Below are positions 23,551 to 34,935 of a stretch of DNA of 64,000 nt, piece by piece. The notes beneath the pieces were generated by a model that saw only the letters and a program-made list of their open reading frames with translations, did not search any database and was not told where the DNA came from. The stretch's first letter is position 1. Each line of letters opens with the position of its first letter. Source of the stretch: Collybia mongolica (lineage: Eukaryota; Basidiomycota; Agaricomycetes; Agaricales; Clitocybaceae). The stretch lies in assembly GCA_013420905.1 (NCBI GenBank), contig JAAXNY010000001.1:7812001-7876000 (forward strand), in the 5' to 3' direction. Both the position numbers and the translations under genes were made by a program.

Positions 23551-25822
23551 AAACACAATAACCATCAGAACTAACTTTTTCCCAGGATCATGGACACTAA
23601 ATAAGCATTCAGATAATTGTTATGTATTTGGTATACTTATGTGGTGGAATAGATCATGTGACATGTATCAATAAATAGAGAAATCAATCTTATTTGTATT
23701 TCAGGTAAATATAATAGTACAGTAGTTGTTGATTATTCCAATGTTTGATGTAATTTCCCACAAGGGTCATGTTTGGTAAGGGTCATTGTTGTTATAAAAT
23801 GTTTGTTTACCCCTGGCATAACACACAGACCTTCAAAACTAGCTGATCCTGGACATTTCTAATATTTCACTCACAATGAACTATGGCAAAAATATGCTCA
23901 ACAAGGAAATTGTAGAGCCATATTTGTACATTCCAAACATATAAAAACAAAGTTAATAGTTTTACTGGTTATGGAGAAAAACACAAAATAAACTTTCAAA
24001 CACAATGCTTTGAAATATTAGATATGCATAATTTTGATTGCATCATCAAAAGCATTATATAAGCATCCCAAATACATGCAAATTATGTCACAATGAGCTA
24101 AAGACCTGTGCCTTTGGCACGGTGCCACACAATGCTTTATCCCACTAGTTGGCACAATTGCTAATCCAAATAATATGTATTACTTTATTTTGGCATAATA
24201 GGCCCTTGCTTGAAGGAAAGTATATGAGCTACTATTAATCTATGGGTAGACATTGAGGTACTCATATTGTATGTGACATTTATATCTGTTAACTACCTGT
24301 GGTCTTGGCAATTACTTGCCATAAGTGCTTGAAATTAAACTCACCTGGGTTAGAGTGTGGGTCAGATCCCAACACCTATGGAATTATATGTACCTCTTTA
24401 CAACTATCAACCACCATTTTTCTGGACCTGTATCATACAGTAATCAGGCCATGTCACAGGTATTCCAACAGATATTGTTCCTCTGACCCATATGTCCACA
24501 ACCCCACAAATTAATCTATCATTTTGTGCCTCAAATTTTCAAAATTGACTAAGGATTAGCCAAGTTATAATTAAAGTAGAATTGTTTCATTATTTTGAGT
24601 AAAGCCCTATCTTGAAGGTTCCAGGGCCTGTTTTAATTCCCACAGGTGTCTGCAAAGCTAGACCAATATCCATACCTGTATGGGGTCAGGCAAAAACCTG
24701 CAACAGCACCTCATATGCTCCTCCTGGAGCTATAATAGCAGAGAGACAGAACCCAAGAGGAGCAGAAATCTCAAGTTTGATACAAATTACTGCTACAACC
24801 CACTCAAACAACAGAGGGGCACTTCTAGGTAAAACAATACAAACTGCTTTCTTGTAGTTTGTTCTCATTGCAGCTTATCCCTGGTTAAACAAATTATAAA
24901 AGAGTTTTTATATGATTAGCTATGTATTAATTGAAGATAAGAAGTGGGAAAGAAAGATGGGATTGACTGATGTTTTGACAGCATCACATGATTTTAGAAG
25001 GTCATGTGCAGGACATGTGATGTGTGTGGCCCATGGAGGGCCCAGGTTGATTACATAAATATATTACAAATCTTAGTCATGCTTACCTGATGCTGACTCA
25101 TCTTTACATTTTTGCAATTCCCACGTTGACCCTCCAATATGTTATAGATACTTTGTATTTGTGGAGAAATGTTGTAAAAAGCCACAAGAGAAGAAAAATC
25201 CCATTATGGAAATATTTTCCCATGGTGTTGAAATATGAATGAACAAATCAACTTTTTGCCTGAAACCTGGGTTGATAAAGAACTTGTAATAATAATAGAA
25301 ACAAATTCCCACAGTATTGAAATATATATCAACCATCCAACATTTAACAATTTATTTCTAGCCTTGCATCCTAATCAAGAACTTATCAGAGGTCTTTACA
25401 CTCCCCCACATCTTCCAGCGGATTCCAAGTGGAATCCTCAATTCCAACAGGAATCCACTTGGATTCCTATTAGAATTTCTGCTGCAGAAGTAATATAAAA
25501 TGGCTATAAAAAAATTGACAAAAATTCTGAACAGATTCCAAGCAGAATGAAATTCCACAGGAATTCCAGCTTCGGAACACTGAGATTCTGACAGAGCCCA
25601 CAGGAATTCTATTATCCAAATTCCTGGACAGGAATTCCAATAGCCTGGACAGAATTCTTCCAGAGTGTTGTAGGGACATGTAATAGATGTGTTGTGATCA
25701 TGTGCTTGGCCACATGACTTATTGGCCACTTCATTGATCAACAATGGGCACATTGTCAACCTCAACCACACCGAGGCCCAGCAACCCAGTACCCAGCAAC
25801 CCAGCAAGAATTCTGCCAAAAC
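23551..25822. other. AT-rich island DNA without a recognisable gene
   Basis: Only short frames. Low CpG continues. The only structure I see is the GGAATTCC-rich stretch listed separately. Confidence 0.4.
25415..25680. repeat. cluster of GGAATTCC-like words with local inverted repeats
   Basis: The words GGATTCC, GGAATCC and GGAATTCC recur about every 15-40 bp. A near-palindrome GGATTCCAAGTGGAATCC...GGAATCCACTTGGATTCC sits at about 25420-25467. It could be the subterminal part of a miniature transposon or an expanded simple repeat. I could not define ends. Confidence 0.45.
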
Positions 25823-26386
25823 ATGATGTCAATCCGCAAAGCCACTGCTGCCAAAGCAGCTGAATGCCCGACAACGAGGAGTGGCCACATCCATGTGACA
25901 CCCCTGCCTTCTACCCATGGTCACAAGCGTGCCACCTCAGTGACCAACAAGGACAACGAAGCCTGCAAACATATGAAAGCCACCACCACTGTCAAGGCAA
26001 GTGCCGCCAAGCCGAAGGCAGGGTGTGTACCTAGCCACTTCTTATGCTCTTTCCTACTCACACCGCCTGCAGCACCAGAAAGGCCACCCCCCAGTGAAAG
26101 GGGGCTCCTGGGATATAAGTGTGCTGATGCTATGAAATGTAATCTCTTACACACACACACACCAAATCTAACAATCAACACACAAACAGTAGGAATCGCC
26201 TGTTTTGAGTTTGGGTTCAAGTACTTGGAAGTACTAAGCTTTGAATAGTACTAGTCAAGGCCATTTCCAATGATCTCTTGACAGGTTTGATTCAGACAAA
26301 GCTTCAATGCAAGTTTAAAGTTTGCTAGGTATATTTATAATATCTCTCAATCCAATAGACTGAGTACCAAGTGTATATTCAATTAT
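25823..26386 (+). other. possible orphan first exon and island DNA
   Basis: A frame from 25823 reads MMSIRKATAAKAAECPTT and stays basic and Ala/Thr-rich to about 26020. It may be the original 5' exon of the gene at 27387, cut off by later insertion, because an RKATTRNKTGVKGKA-like sequence recurs at 27318 just upstream of that gene. Nothing else is recognisable up to 26386. Confidence 0.3.
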
Positions 26387-27386
26387 TAATGATCCCAAGC
26401 AGATCTATAAGTCCAAGTAACTTATTAAACAAACAGTGCCAAGTGCACTAAGGCCAAGTGCCTAGTAATTCCAACAGACAATGCGGTACTAAGTTCCAAG
26501 TGAACTAAGACTCTTCAATTCTGTGACCTCTTCAAACAATTCCAATCAAGATAACTTTGAAGCAATCTGAGCCTTAATTTGGGCATGCAATAGTGTTTTA
26601 ACAAATGTGATTTGTATACTCTATAGTAGTGCAAAGTGGGGGCAAGATTCCTTGCCTTTGCGCTACTTATCTACAGTCTATCTATAGTGTACAAACTAAA
26701 TATCATAAGGAATTGTAAATTTAATACAGAACCATGCTCCCCTGTGCCAAGGATCTGTATTTAATGCTGACTTGTCCTCTACAACTTGGCATGCACACTA
26801 TGCATGCCAATTATGTCATTACTTGTTACTTATCAAATATTGAAAGAGCTGGCTAAACTCTTATCAAGTCCTGACTGCATGCTTGGTTATTTAAAACAGT
26901 GCGGCACTGTCATTTACTTCTCCTGATCATCCTGGTTGTTATTCATGGTGTCCTGTCTCTTCCAGTAGTTAATACCAAGTGCCCCTGACTAGGATCGGAT
27001 TGTGCAAGTCCCGAATTTACAATTACTTCTCCTATTAATGATGATCCCCAGACTAATGATATCATACTACAATGGTTACTTATGAAGTTAAATACTGAGG
27101 TTGTAACTGGGCATGGTGAATAGGACTAATAATAGGCCATACTCATAGTCCTCTGTACTGACAGTGTATTATCCATTAGACTAATTCACTCTGATTAGCT
27201 ATCTTGGAGCTTGACTCTAATCCTTTATTACCATTTACTCGGTTATTAGAAATGATACTAATAGCCTTACTTGTTGACTTTATAAGTGCAAACAATTTCG
27301 GGCCCTATCACCAGTAGGAAGGCCACCACCCGCAATAAAACAGGTGTCAAGGGCAAGGCCAGCTCCACCTCACCTTACCTCACAAA
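26387..27386. other. non-coding, repeat-like stretch
   Basis: AT-rich sequence with repeated words such as CCAAGTG and CTAAG. It lies between two similar junctions, CACCAG..AAGGCCACC near 26072 and 27312, and so may be an inserted element of about 1.2 kb. Confidence 0.35.
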
Positions 27387-29436
27387 ATGAGTTTTTCATT
27401 CAATTTTCATTTCTTGTTCTCACAAAATTGGCCTCCCTTCAGGACCAAGTGCATGCTCGAAGAAAGTGGCATGCCAATTGCACCACCCCCATGTGCAGCC
27501 ACTGCTGTCTCCCGGGGGCCTCAAGCCTCAAAGCCAGGGGGCACTGGTTGTGCCTGCCAGGTGGCACCCCCAACTGCCAGTGACAGCAAATTGGAGGAGC
27601 ACGAGGGGAAAAAGGAGGGAGGAGCAGAGGATGGAGACAAGGATGGGAGTGGGGACAAGGCAAGCAGGAATGAGGTGAGTAGGGACAAGGCAAGCAGGGA
27701 CAAGGAGGGCAGGGACAAGGAAGATGGGGACAAGGAGGACACCAAGGAAGACCAGGATGACAACAAGAATACCCAGGGTGGTGACAATGGCACTCATGCC
27801 CCCTCCACCTCCCGTGCCCCCCCTGTCCTCTCTGCCACAGCCTCTTGTGCCCCCTCCACCTCCCGCACTGCCTCTGCCCATGGCCCTCCCTCCCATGATG
27901 TCTCTTGCATTTTGTCAGCTGCCCCATCCTGTGCCGTCTCCCATGCCCCATCACCTGCTGGTACTAACAGTAAGATTTTATTTTATAACACCTGTTAAAT
28001 TTATTTGATTCTACAAATCATATATTTAGTTTCTATTTCTTTAGGTCCATCTTTTGTGGCTTTGCCCCCATCTTCTGGTCTTGGGGAGGCTCTACCCCCA
28101 TCTCCTGGTCCTGGGGAGGCTGTGCCCCCAGTTTCTGTGTCTGAGGATGTTCTACCCCCACCATCTGAGAATGTAGTACCACGTACCCTGCCTAAGCATA
28201 GTGTAGACATAGAAATGCAATCTCCAGGTGGTGTTGAGCCCCAGGATATTGATATGTCTCCTCATAGTGCAGATTGGAGTTTGTCTTACACTGTAGGTGG
28301 AGACTTGAATTCTCTGCAGGGTGCATCTCGCACTGTGGGTGGTTTCATTCATAGTCAGGCATTGGGGAATGCTATGAACCATGCTGATTTTGAATATAAC
28401 CAACCTGTTGCACCACCCAATGTCAAGGGTGTCATTCATGTGTATAAGTCTATGGAATCTAAGCATAGTAATCCAAGGGCTATGAAGTCTTCTATGACCA
28501 TCCAAATTACAGTTAACAGTTCCCTTGGTCTTATTCTTTACAAATTGGGCAATCTATACTCACCTATTAAGAATGACAATCACCGGATTTATGTATACAC
28601 AAATCAAGAAACTTGGGACATTAAGGGTTACTACAGTGCTGCACTTTCAGATGATGATATGGTGGATTGGAAGTATGATGATCATGGATATGTTTTGCAT
28701 TTATTTGTAAGTTTTACTACTTTTATTTATTGAAGTATATATCTGATAAAAATACTTTTAGACTAAATCATCTGAATCCTCAACTTTCACACAAGTTCCA
28801 ACTTCTTCTGTTCCAACTGTTTCTGTGCCTTCTAAAACTGAACCGTCTACATCAAACAACACATCTGAGTCTGACATAGTTGCTTGCTTCATATCTGTTC
28901 ATCAATCTATGATTATGCAGTTGGAGATTGAACACTTCTATCTGGATCATAGCAACCATACTTTGCATTATGCATATGCAAAATACAAAGAATTCTGTCA
29001 TGCTAATACAATGATGAAGAAAATGAAGGATGCTCTCACCTGGAAAGGTGCTGCCAAACTGGCTGATTTGAAAGGAACCTTTGCTTCAACCTCTTATTTC
29101 TATTCAAATTATGAACCATTCAAGTTCATTGAGAAATATCCAGCTCTGATAGACTGGTTGGAAAATACTGAAGACTGTCTTTCCGATAAAGAAACTTGGG
29201 GATTTTCTGCAGATGATTATAACCTTGGATCACTGCATAAGTTTTTGCGTGGGCAGGGGGAGGATTTGAAAAAGTCCAAGGATGATGAAAAGGTTGAAGA
29301 AGTGCAGAAACAGTTTAGCAAAAAGAAGGGCAAGTCTAAGGCTGAGGAACCAAGTTCTGGAGGGCGTGATGCAGAGAACATGCCTAAAGTGGGGAAGAAG
29401 GGTCAAAGTTCAAAAGCTGTGAAACCAAAGAAGTAG
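27387..29436 (+). CDS. intact three-exon gene of unknown function inside the transposon island
   Basis: Exons 27387-27969, 28045-28706 and 28762-29436 join in frame with GT..AG introns to 639 aa; the first exon's start is uncertain. The N-terminal 200 residues are low-complexity, first a run of Asp/Lys/Arg/Glu repeats (SRDKASRDKEGRDKEDGDKE), then Ser/Pro/Thr-rich. Exon 2 opens with a PSSGLGEALPPSPGPGEA-type repeat and ends in a folded-looking block (IQITVNSSLGLILYKLGNLY, IYVYTNQETWDIKGYY). Exon 3 has a helical domain with KFIEKYPALIDWLENTEDC and a Lys/Glu-rich tail (KKGKSKAEE). Similar proteins are, to my memory, common next to KDZ-associated genes in Agaricomycetes, and it sits 15 bp upstream of one. 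It is probably a mobile-element accessory gene. It is striking that it stays open in a decayed island. Confidence 0.55.
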
Positions 29437-29450
29437 TAAGTTGATACAAT

Positions 29451-31742
29451 TTGATAAACTTTTGTTTGTATTTTTGTTTAACTTTTAGTAGTATATTACA
29501 GGCCTTGTATGCATTCTGTTCTTCATGGCTAGCTATGGCATTCTTTTGGCTCTGGACTGAGATCTCTGCTTGCATTTTGATTTTGGATCAATTCAAATCT
29601 CTTTGGATCATTCTGGCATTGACATGGCTGCCAGTCACTTGTGCTTATAATCCTGAACAAAGGTTTCCTAATATTTCATTTCAGGAATTCAGTATCTTTG
29701 TATCAGAGAATTTCAATTCTGAAATTCCACTGAGTACTGTACTCATGGCTTTGCTTACAATGACCAACAACACAGATTTGCTTAGTCTTCATGCTAAAGA
29801 TATGACATCTGGTTGTTTATCTTTTACTGGTTGGATGACTTCTCTTGCCTTTATCATGATACAATTGCTAGGCAATGATGCATCATTGTTTTTTCCTGAA
29901 ACAAGCATGTTTAAAGAAAAAAATGAACAAAGCAGAATTAATGCCTTGAGCAAACAACTTGATGGATTTGCTCAAATGTTACACTTGTATCCTGTGCAGA
30001 AAAATAATGAAAATTCAAAGGCAAACTCAAATCTGTTTCTCATGCTGCTATTGAACCAATATATATATTGGCTCCAAATACACCTGTGTGCTTGACAATA
30101 TCTTGCAATTTTCATGTACTCAATTGTGAAACTCAGAACATTGATATTCCTTGTATTAAACTTATCAAAGGCACTACTATTCATGATCAAGCCTATATTG
30201 TTTCTGGGAAATGTTTCAAATGCAACACTATATACTATGCTGATCATGAACAATCACTTGACAACAACTCAGCTAAACGATTATATTTGGAGTCAGCTCC
30301 ATATCTTAAAGCTGGTCAAGCACTTTGGGTTGTTCACATTTTTGGCAAAACAGTTTTAAATACCATATATAGCTTTCATGGATCTACTGCAGCTTATATG
30401 GAGTTTTGGAACAATAGCTTTGCTAATTCTGAACTAAATCTGAGCCATCAGCAGGTCTGGAAAGTGTTTGTTGAAGAGTCCACTTGCATGATTGCTAACT
30501 GCATCTGACCAAACCTTGGTTCTGGATGATAATATTTCTATTGAAGAAGTAACTCAAAAAGCATATCAAGAACTACTTGTATGCTCATATGGAAAAATTG
30601 CTTTGGCTACTAATCATGTTTGTACTGAATGTACTCAACCATATAAACAACATGCTGAATTTCTAACTGGAGATGATCCTGCTGCTGTTGTTAATGTTGA
30701 TGAAAATGCTCCTGTTCCTGTTCTAATTGGTGAATTTGCTCTTGATGCTGCTCTTGATCAACAACGTGCAGTGGAAAATGCTACCAATCAAATCTACCAC
30801 TTGTTAACTTTGTTAATCCTCTTAGAAATCCTGGCATATGTAATATGATTGTCATGGATGGCATTGTTATAGGTGTACAACATTGTGCTTTTGAAAACTG
30901 TTCACAATTACTGTTCAACATGCATAGAGGTGTCTTTTGCCATAAGCATGACATTGAATATGGTGATAAATGTTGTGTTAAAAACTGTAATACTGGAAAA
31001 ATTCATGGCACTTAGGCTTGTGCTGAATATCAGCCAGACTGGCAGAGACATGTTCAAAGACAAACTTGGGATAACTTTTCTGGTGCTCGCAGAGTATTGC
31101 AAAGAGCTGCAAATGAGAATCAACCTTGGCAACCACAACAAAGATCTTATATTCAGCCACATGATGAAGATAATAATAATACCACTATACAATCAAATTA
31201 CTTTACTACTGCTCAATTCTACTGTGTTGAAACTATATGCAAACCTTGTGGTGTTGTGGTAGCTTGGACAAAATTTGCTCATTCTGAATCTCCAACCAAT
31301 ATTCTCAACTTTTTAAATAAAGTTTATCCTGAGAAAGAAACTTGACCATCCTATATCTGCATTGACAAAGCTTGCTTGGTACTTCAAACTGCTCTTGCCA
31401 ATCCCATTTATAATGATCGGCTGGATACATCAAGATTAATTGTTGATGTTTATCATTATAAGAATCATTGTACTTTGGATTACTTGTGTCAAAAATGGTG
31501 TAATCCAGAGGACAATCAAAGCAATCCTTACTACAAGTGTGCATTCAATACACAAGTAAGTATTGTTTATCCACACTTTAATATTTATTAATTTTAAAAC
31601 AGGCTTGTGAACAACTCAATGCATGGACAACATGGCCCCTCACAGAAGTGCAACAAGTATTTGGCAAGCTCAAATGTGTAGTCATATTACATCTTCATAT
31701 TATGCATCCATCAGGCCTTCCATGTTATCAAGCTGCAATCTA
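29451..31742 (+). pseudogene. CxC5/CxC6-like cysteine-cluster gene associated with KDZ transposases, broken
   Basis: Successive blocks match the CxC5 and CxC6 cysteine-cluster proteins found with KDZ transposons in basidiomycetes: LIKGTTIHDQAYIVSGKCFKCN (30150), VLNTIYSFHGSTAAYMEFWNNSF (30355), VCTECTQPYKQHAEF (30620), MIVMDGIVIGVQHCAFENCSQLL (30846), CCVKNCNTGKIHGT (30972), FYCVETICKPCGVVVAWTKFAHSESPTNILNF (31218), YICIDKACLVLQTAL (31351) and AFNTQ-intron-ACEQLNAW (31540-31633). The frame shifts near 30015, 30490 and 30800. There is an in-frame TAG at 31013 where Gln is expected and a stop at 31344, and the C-terminus after EQLNAW is unrelated. Cys pairs suggest zinc binding; the role in transposition is unknown. 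No KDZ transposase itself is seen in the window. Confidence 0.8.
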
Positions 31743-34700
31743 GTTCTAGGACAATGCCTGACAAGTGTTCCAGAACCAGACTTATCAGCAACACAAAGTA
31801 ATATAAAGTTGAAGAGATTCTGGATAGCTAGTTCTATTGCAAAAAGCTGGTTCTAGAAGTATAAGGTTAATCAAAAGAAAATCATAAGGACTTGTATCTG
31901 CCAGTAATGGCCCTCTATCTCAAGTAAACAACTGATACAAGTGAGGTATAACAACTCCATTGGAATTCTCTAGATTTGTATGAGATAAGTTGTGGTGAAG
32001 TTCATCTCTAACAGATTCAAGAGTTGCTTCATTATCAAGTGATCTTCTGGATCCTACAGCCAATAGTTCCATTTTTTCATTTATGTTTCCAAATTCTCCA
32101 GCCCATTTAACAGAATCAGCCCTCCAGATGGAATATATAACTGTCAAAACAGAATCATAAGCATGGCTGTTATTGCTCCCTCACATATTGAGTGGCCTCC
32201 ACAACAACAAATATAAATAGATATAACATATAGAAGGTGGTGGTTTGAAAGAGAAATGGAAAGAGAAATCAGGACAAACACAGTGGTCTTTTGAATGTGC
32301 TGCACATGGAAGTTGCCACAAGGCAAACAAGAAGGGCCTTGACAGTGCAATATACTAGTGTGTAAGTGCCAATTTCAAATGCCTCTATGGCAAAATGGTT
32401 GAGCATGTCTTGCATTTGACTAAGCAACTGTAGCACAATGGATCAATTCTCAAAGAGGATGGTTTTTAAAATAAAATGGCTGAGGGACAAATAAGTACAA
32501 AAAGTGCCAAACAATTGAGATGCTGAGATGCAGCCTCAATTAACTGTCCATTTGTTTACTTGGTTTTCAGCCTACAAAATACTTGTCCTATAAATAGGAC
32601 TTGTAACAGTCTAGTAGACTATTCTAGGACTAGTAAAAGTTCACTAAATGGTTCAAGTCTAGTCCATAGTCCATGTATTGTACAGTAAAATTGTAGTCTA
32701 TTTGTAGTCTAGTAGAGTCTATATATACTTGTAGGAGACTGTAAGCACAGTGATTATGTGGAGACAGCAGGGGTGGATGGGCAGATTCAAGCTCATATCC
32801 ATTGGGAGATCCATCAAGTCAAAGGGATCAGGGAAGTTGAAGGGGTCTGGCATGGTCCTGGATGGGAGTGGGTGTTTTTCACAGGACTCAGACTTGTCTA
32901 TAGTCTTTTCTTCCAGATCTGAGTCCTCCTGTAGCAGTGAAACAATAAGCCCAGGTGGAGAGGCTACACATTGGGCATATCTCTCAATCATACTCATATT
33001 CCTTGCAGGCTTGGTCTCTTGCAAAAGAGGTTTCTTCCTCAAAGGTAGAGGGGAAAGAGGGAGAGAGAGGAGACTCTGTAGTTGCTAACAGTTTGAGGAG
33101 ATGAGGGTTGTAGAAAGAGGAGCAAGTTGAGTAGCATAGATTTCTCTTATCCTTTAATACAAAGTTGAGTCTTTGCACCATTGCAACAAGGCAATGCCAA
33201 GTTGGTCCATATGGAGTGGCATTCCTTTGAGGTCGCTTTTGGTGAGCAGTGGGAGAAGGAAGAGTGTGACATGGTGCTCAATGTTCAGATAGGATGCAAC
33301 AAGGGAGTCAACACAGGACAGGTATTCAATTCTCATAATCACATATGATTGCTGGTGTGCATGGCCAGGCCAGCTGTCAAGTTTCAATAACACTGCTTAC
33401 TGTTTGTAGGTTGGTACTCAGTACTCAGGGCTCATGCATTCCTAAGTATGGCAATGGGTAGTGACTAGAGTACACTGGACTCTTAAGGATGAGGAGGGGG
33501 ATAAGCCCAGGCTGAAAGTCTCACCAATATTGCTGACTGTGGGTGATGGCACTACTCTGGCTGCTCATCAGGTTGCTTGCTGACTGCAAGATGTATTTCC
33601 CTGCTCAGCAAAGAGCATAGGATGTCTGTTAGCTTCTCTCAAGAACAGGTACTAGTCCCTTGTGCCATGGAGAGCCCAGACACTGGGCTACTATATAGGA
33701 CATGGCAGTCCTTGTACAAGAGGCCAGCAGAATTTGTATTAGGATTGTAGGTTACACCAAAGGAGCAAGAATATATGAGAGTTTTGATATACAAGACTCT
33801 TCTTGATACCAAGAATTGTTGCATATCTTTTTGATGCTGAAATCTTGTTTGTAATGCAGGATAGAAATGCATGTTTCCAGATTGTAGGATACTGGAAGAT
33901 GAGGCATCCTCACAGACAACTAACTTTACACTACATAGTTGGCTTTGGGGGGCACTCTTTTGGGGTCCTGTCTTGCTCCAGTGAAACATGAACAACTTGC
34001 AGAATTTTTGAAAATGCAATTCTGTATCAATATGAATACAGCTGTAACACTATATTTACCTGAAACATACAGAGTATCAATGTCTCTAAAATTTTACAGA
34101 GTCACCCTTATACATTACACTTCAAGGATCATGGTAATAATGACCAACTTTGGTACCATAATGGTAACTTTGCAGGCCATGAGCTTAGCTGCAACAGGCA
34201 ATTTCATTCTACTTTTGATCTTACAACATGCAGGAGAATAAGAGCAAGGTATGCCTTTAGGAACTAACTCTCATCAATCATTGTTAGTTTACATGGTATA
34301 AGCATTATATTTACTCACTCCCCCCCCAATTGAAATAGGAGTCATTTATGCTATGCACCAGCAATAGCCCACAGAACCAATTTTAACCCCCCAGAATGGA
34401 TGATGTTGTGCATTTGTCACTGACAAGAACTATAGTGAAGAAAAGAAAACTCAGCCATGTGGTGAATAATGACTGTAATCAATATATACCTATATTGAAG
34501 AAAAGAGAATATCAGGACAGTCAATAAGATGTAAAATATGCTGATATATAAGAATACCTCAGCCATGCAGTGAAGACCAACAGACGAAAACAACGCGAGC
34601 GGAGATTCTGTAAAGTATTGAGCGTAAAGTACAAACAAGACCACAACTGGCAAGGGCTCGTCTCCCCTTCACCATCTAGGTTTTGACAGCCACTAGGCCT

Positions 34701-34935
34701 GGTGGTATGTGCACCAATTCACTGTGCCCAGAGGTAAAGAGAATCTGATCTGGTTCTTTTGACATTTGGCACGGAATGTTCAACCACGTCAACCACCAGT
34801 GATGTCCTGATCGTGGCAGTGCCGGATAATGAGGTGAGCACGTGATCTTCCCCAAACCTGTTGAATTTCTAAACGGACCGTACAACATAATCACCCCCAG
34901 GTACTCGGGTAGCTTAACGCTCTGCTATAACTATC
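31743..34935. other. end of the island; no supported gene
   Basis: Frames here are short and unlike known proteins. A TAGTCTAGTAG-rich stretch lies at about 32600-32745. Minus-strand frames at 32719-33393 may be remains of another element but carry no recognisable motif. CpG frequency rises again from about 34560. Confidence 0.4.

Larger units (their letters stand above)
11237..34560. repeat. CpG-depleted, AT-rich transposon island
   Basis: CpG dinucleotides are common before about 11.23 kb and after about 34.56 kb but almost vanish between. For example I find none from 14161 to 14700. TG and CA are correspondingly abundant. The stretch consists of repeated, inverted and nested mobile-element remains described in separate entries. 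The pattern fits long-term cytosine methylation and deamination of repeats, which is inference from composition. Confidence 0.8.

Noticed and set aside
32719..33393. Minus-strand frames of about 80-107 codons at the end of the island
   Set aside because: They may be element remains, but I find no motif and cannot join them into a gene.
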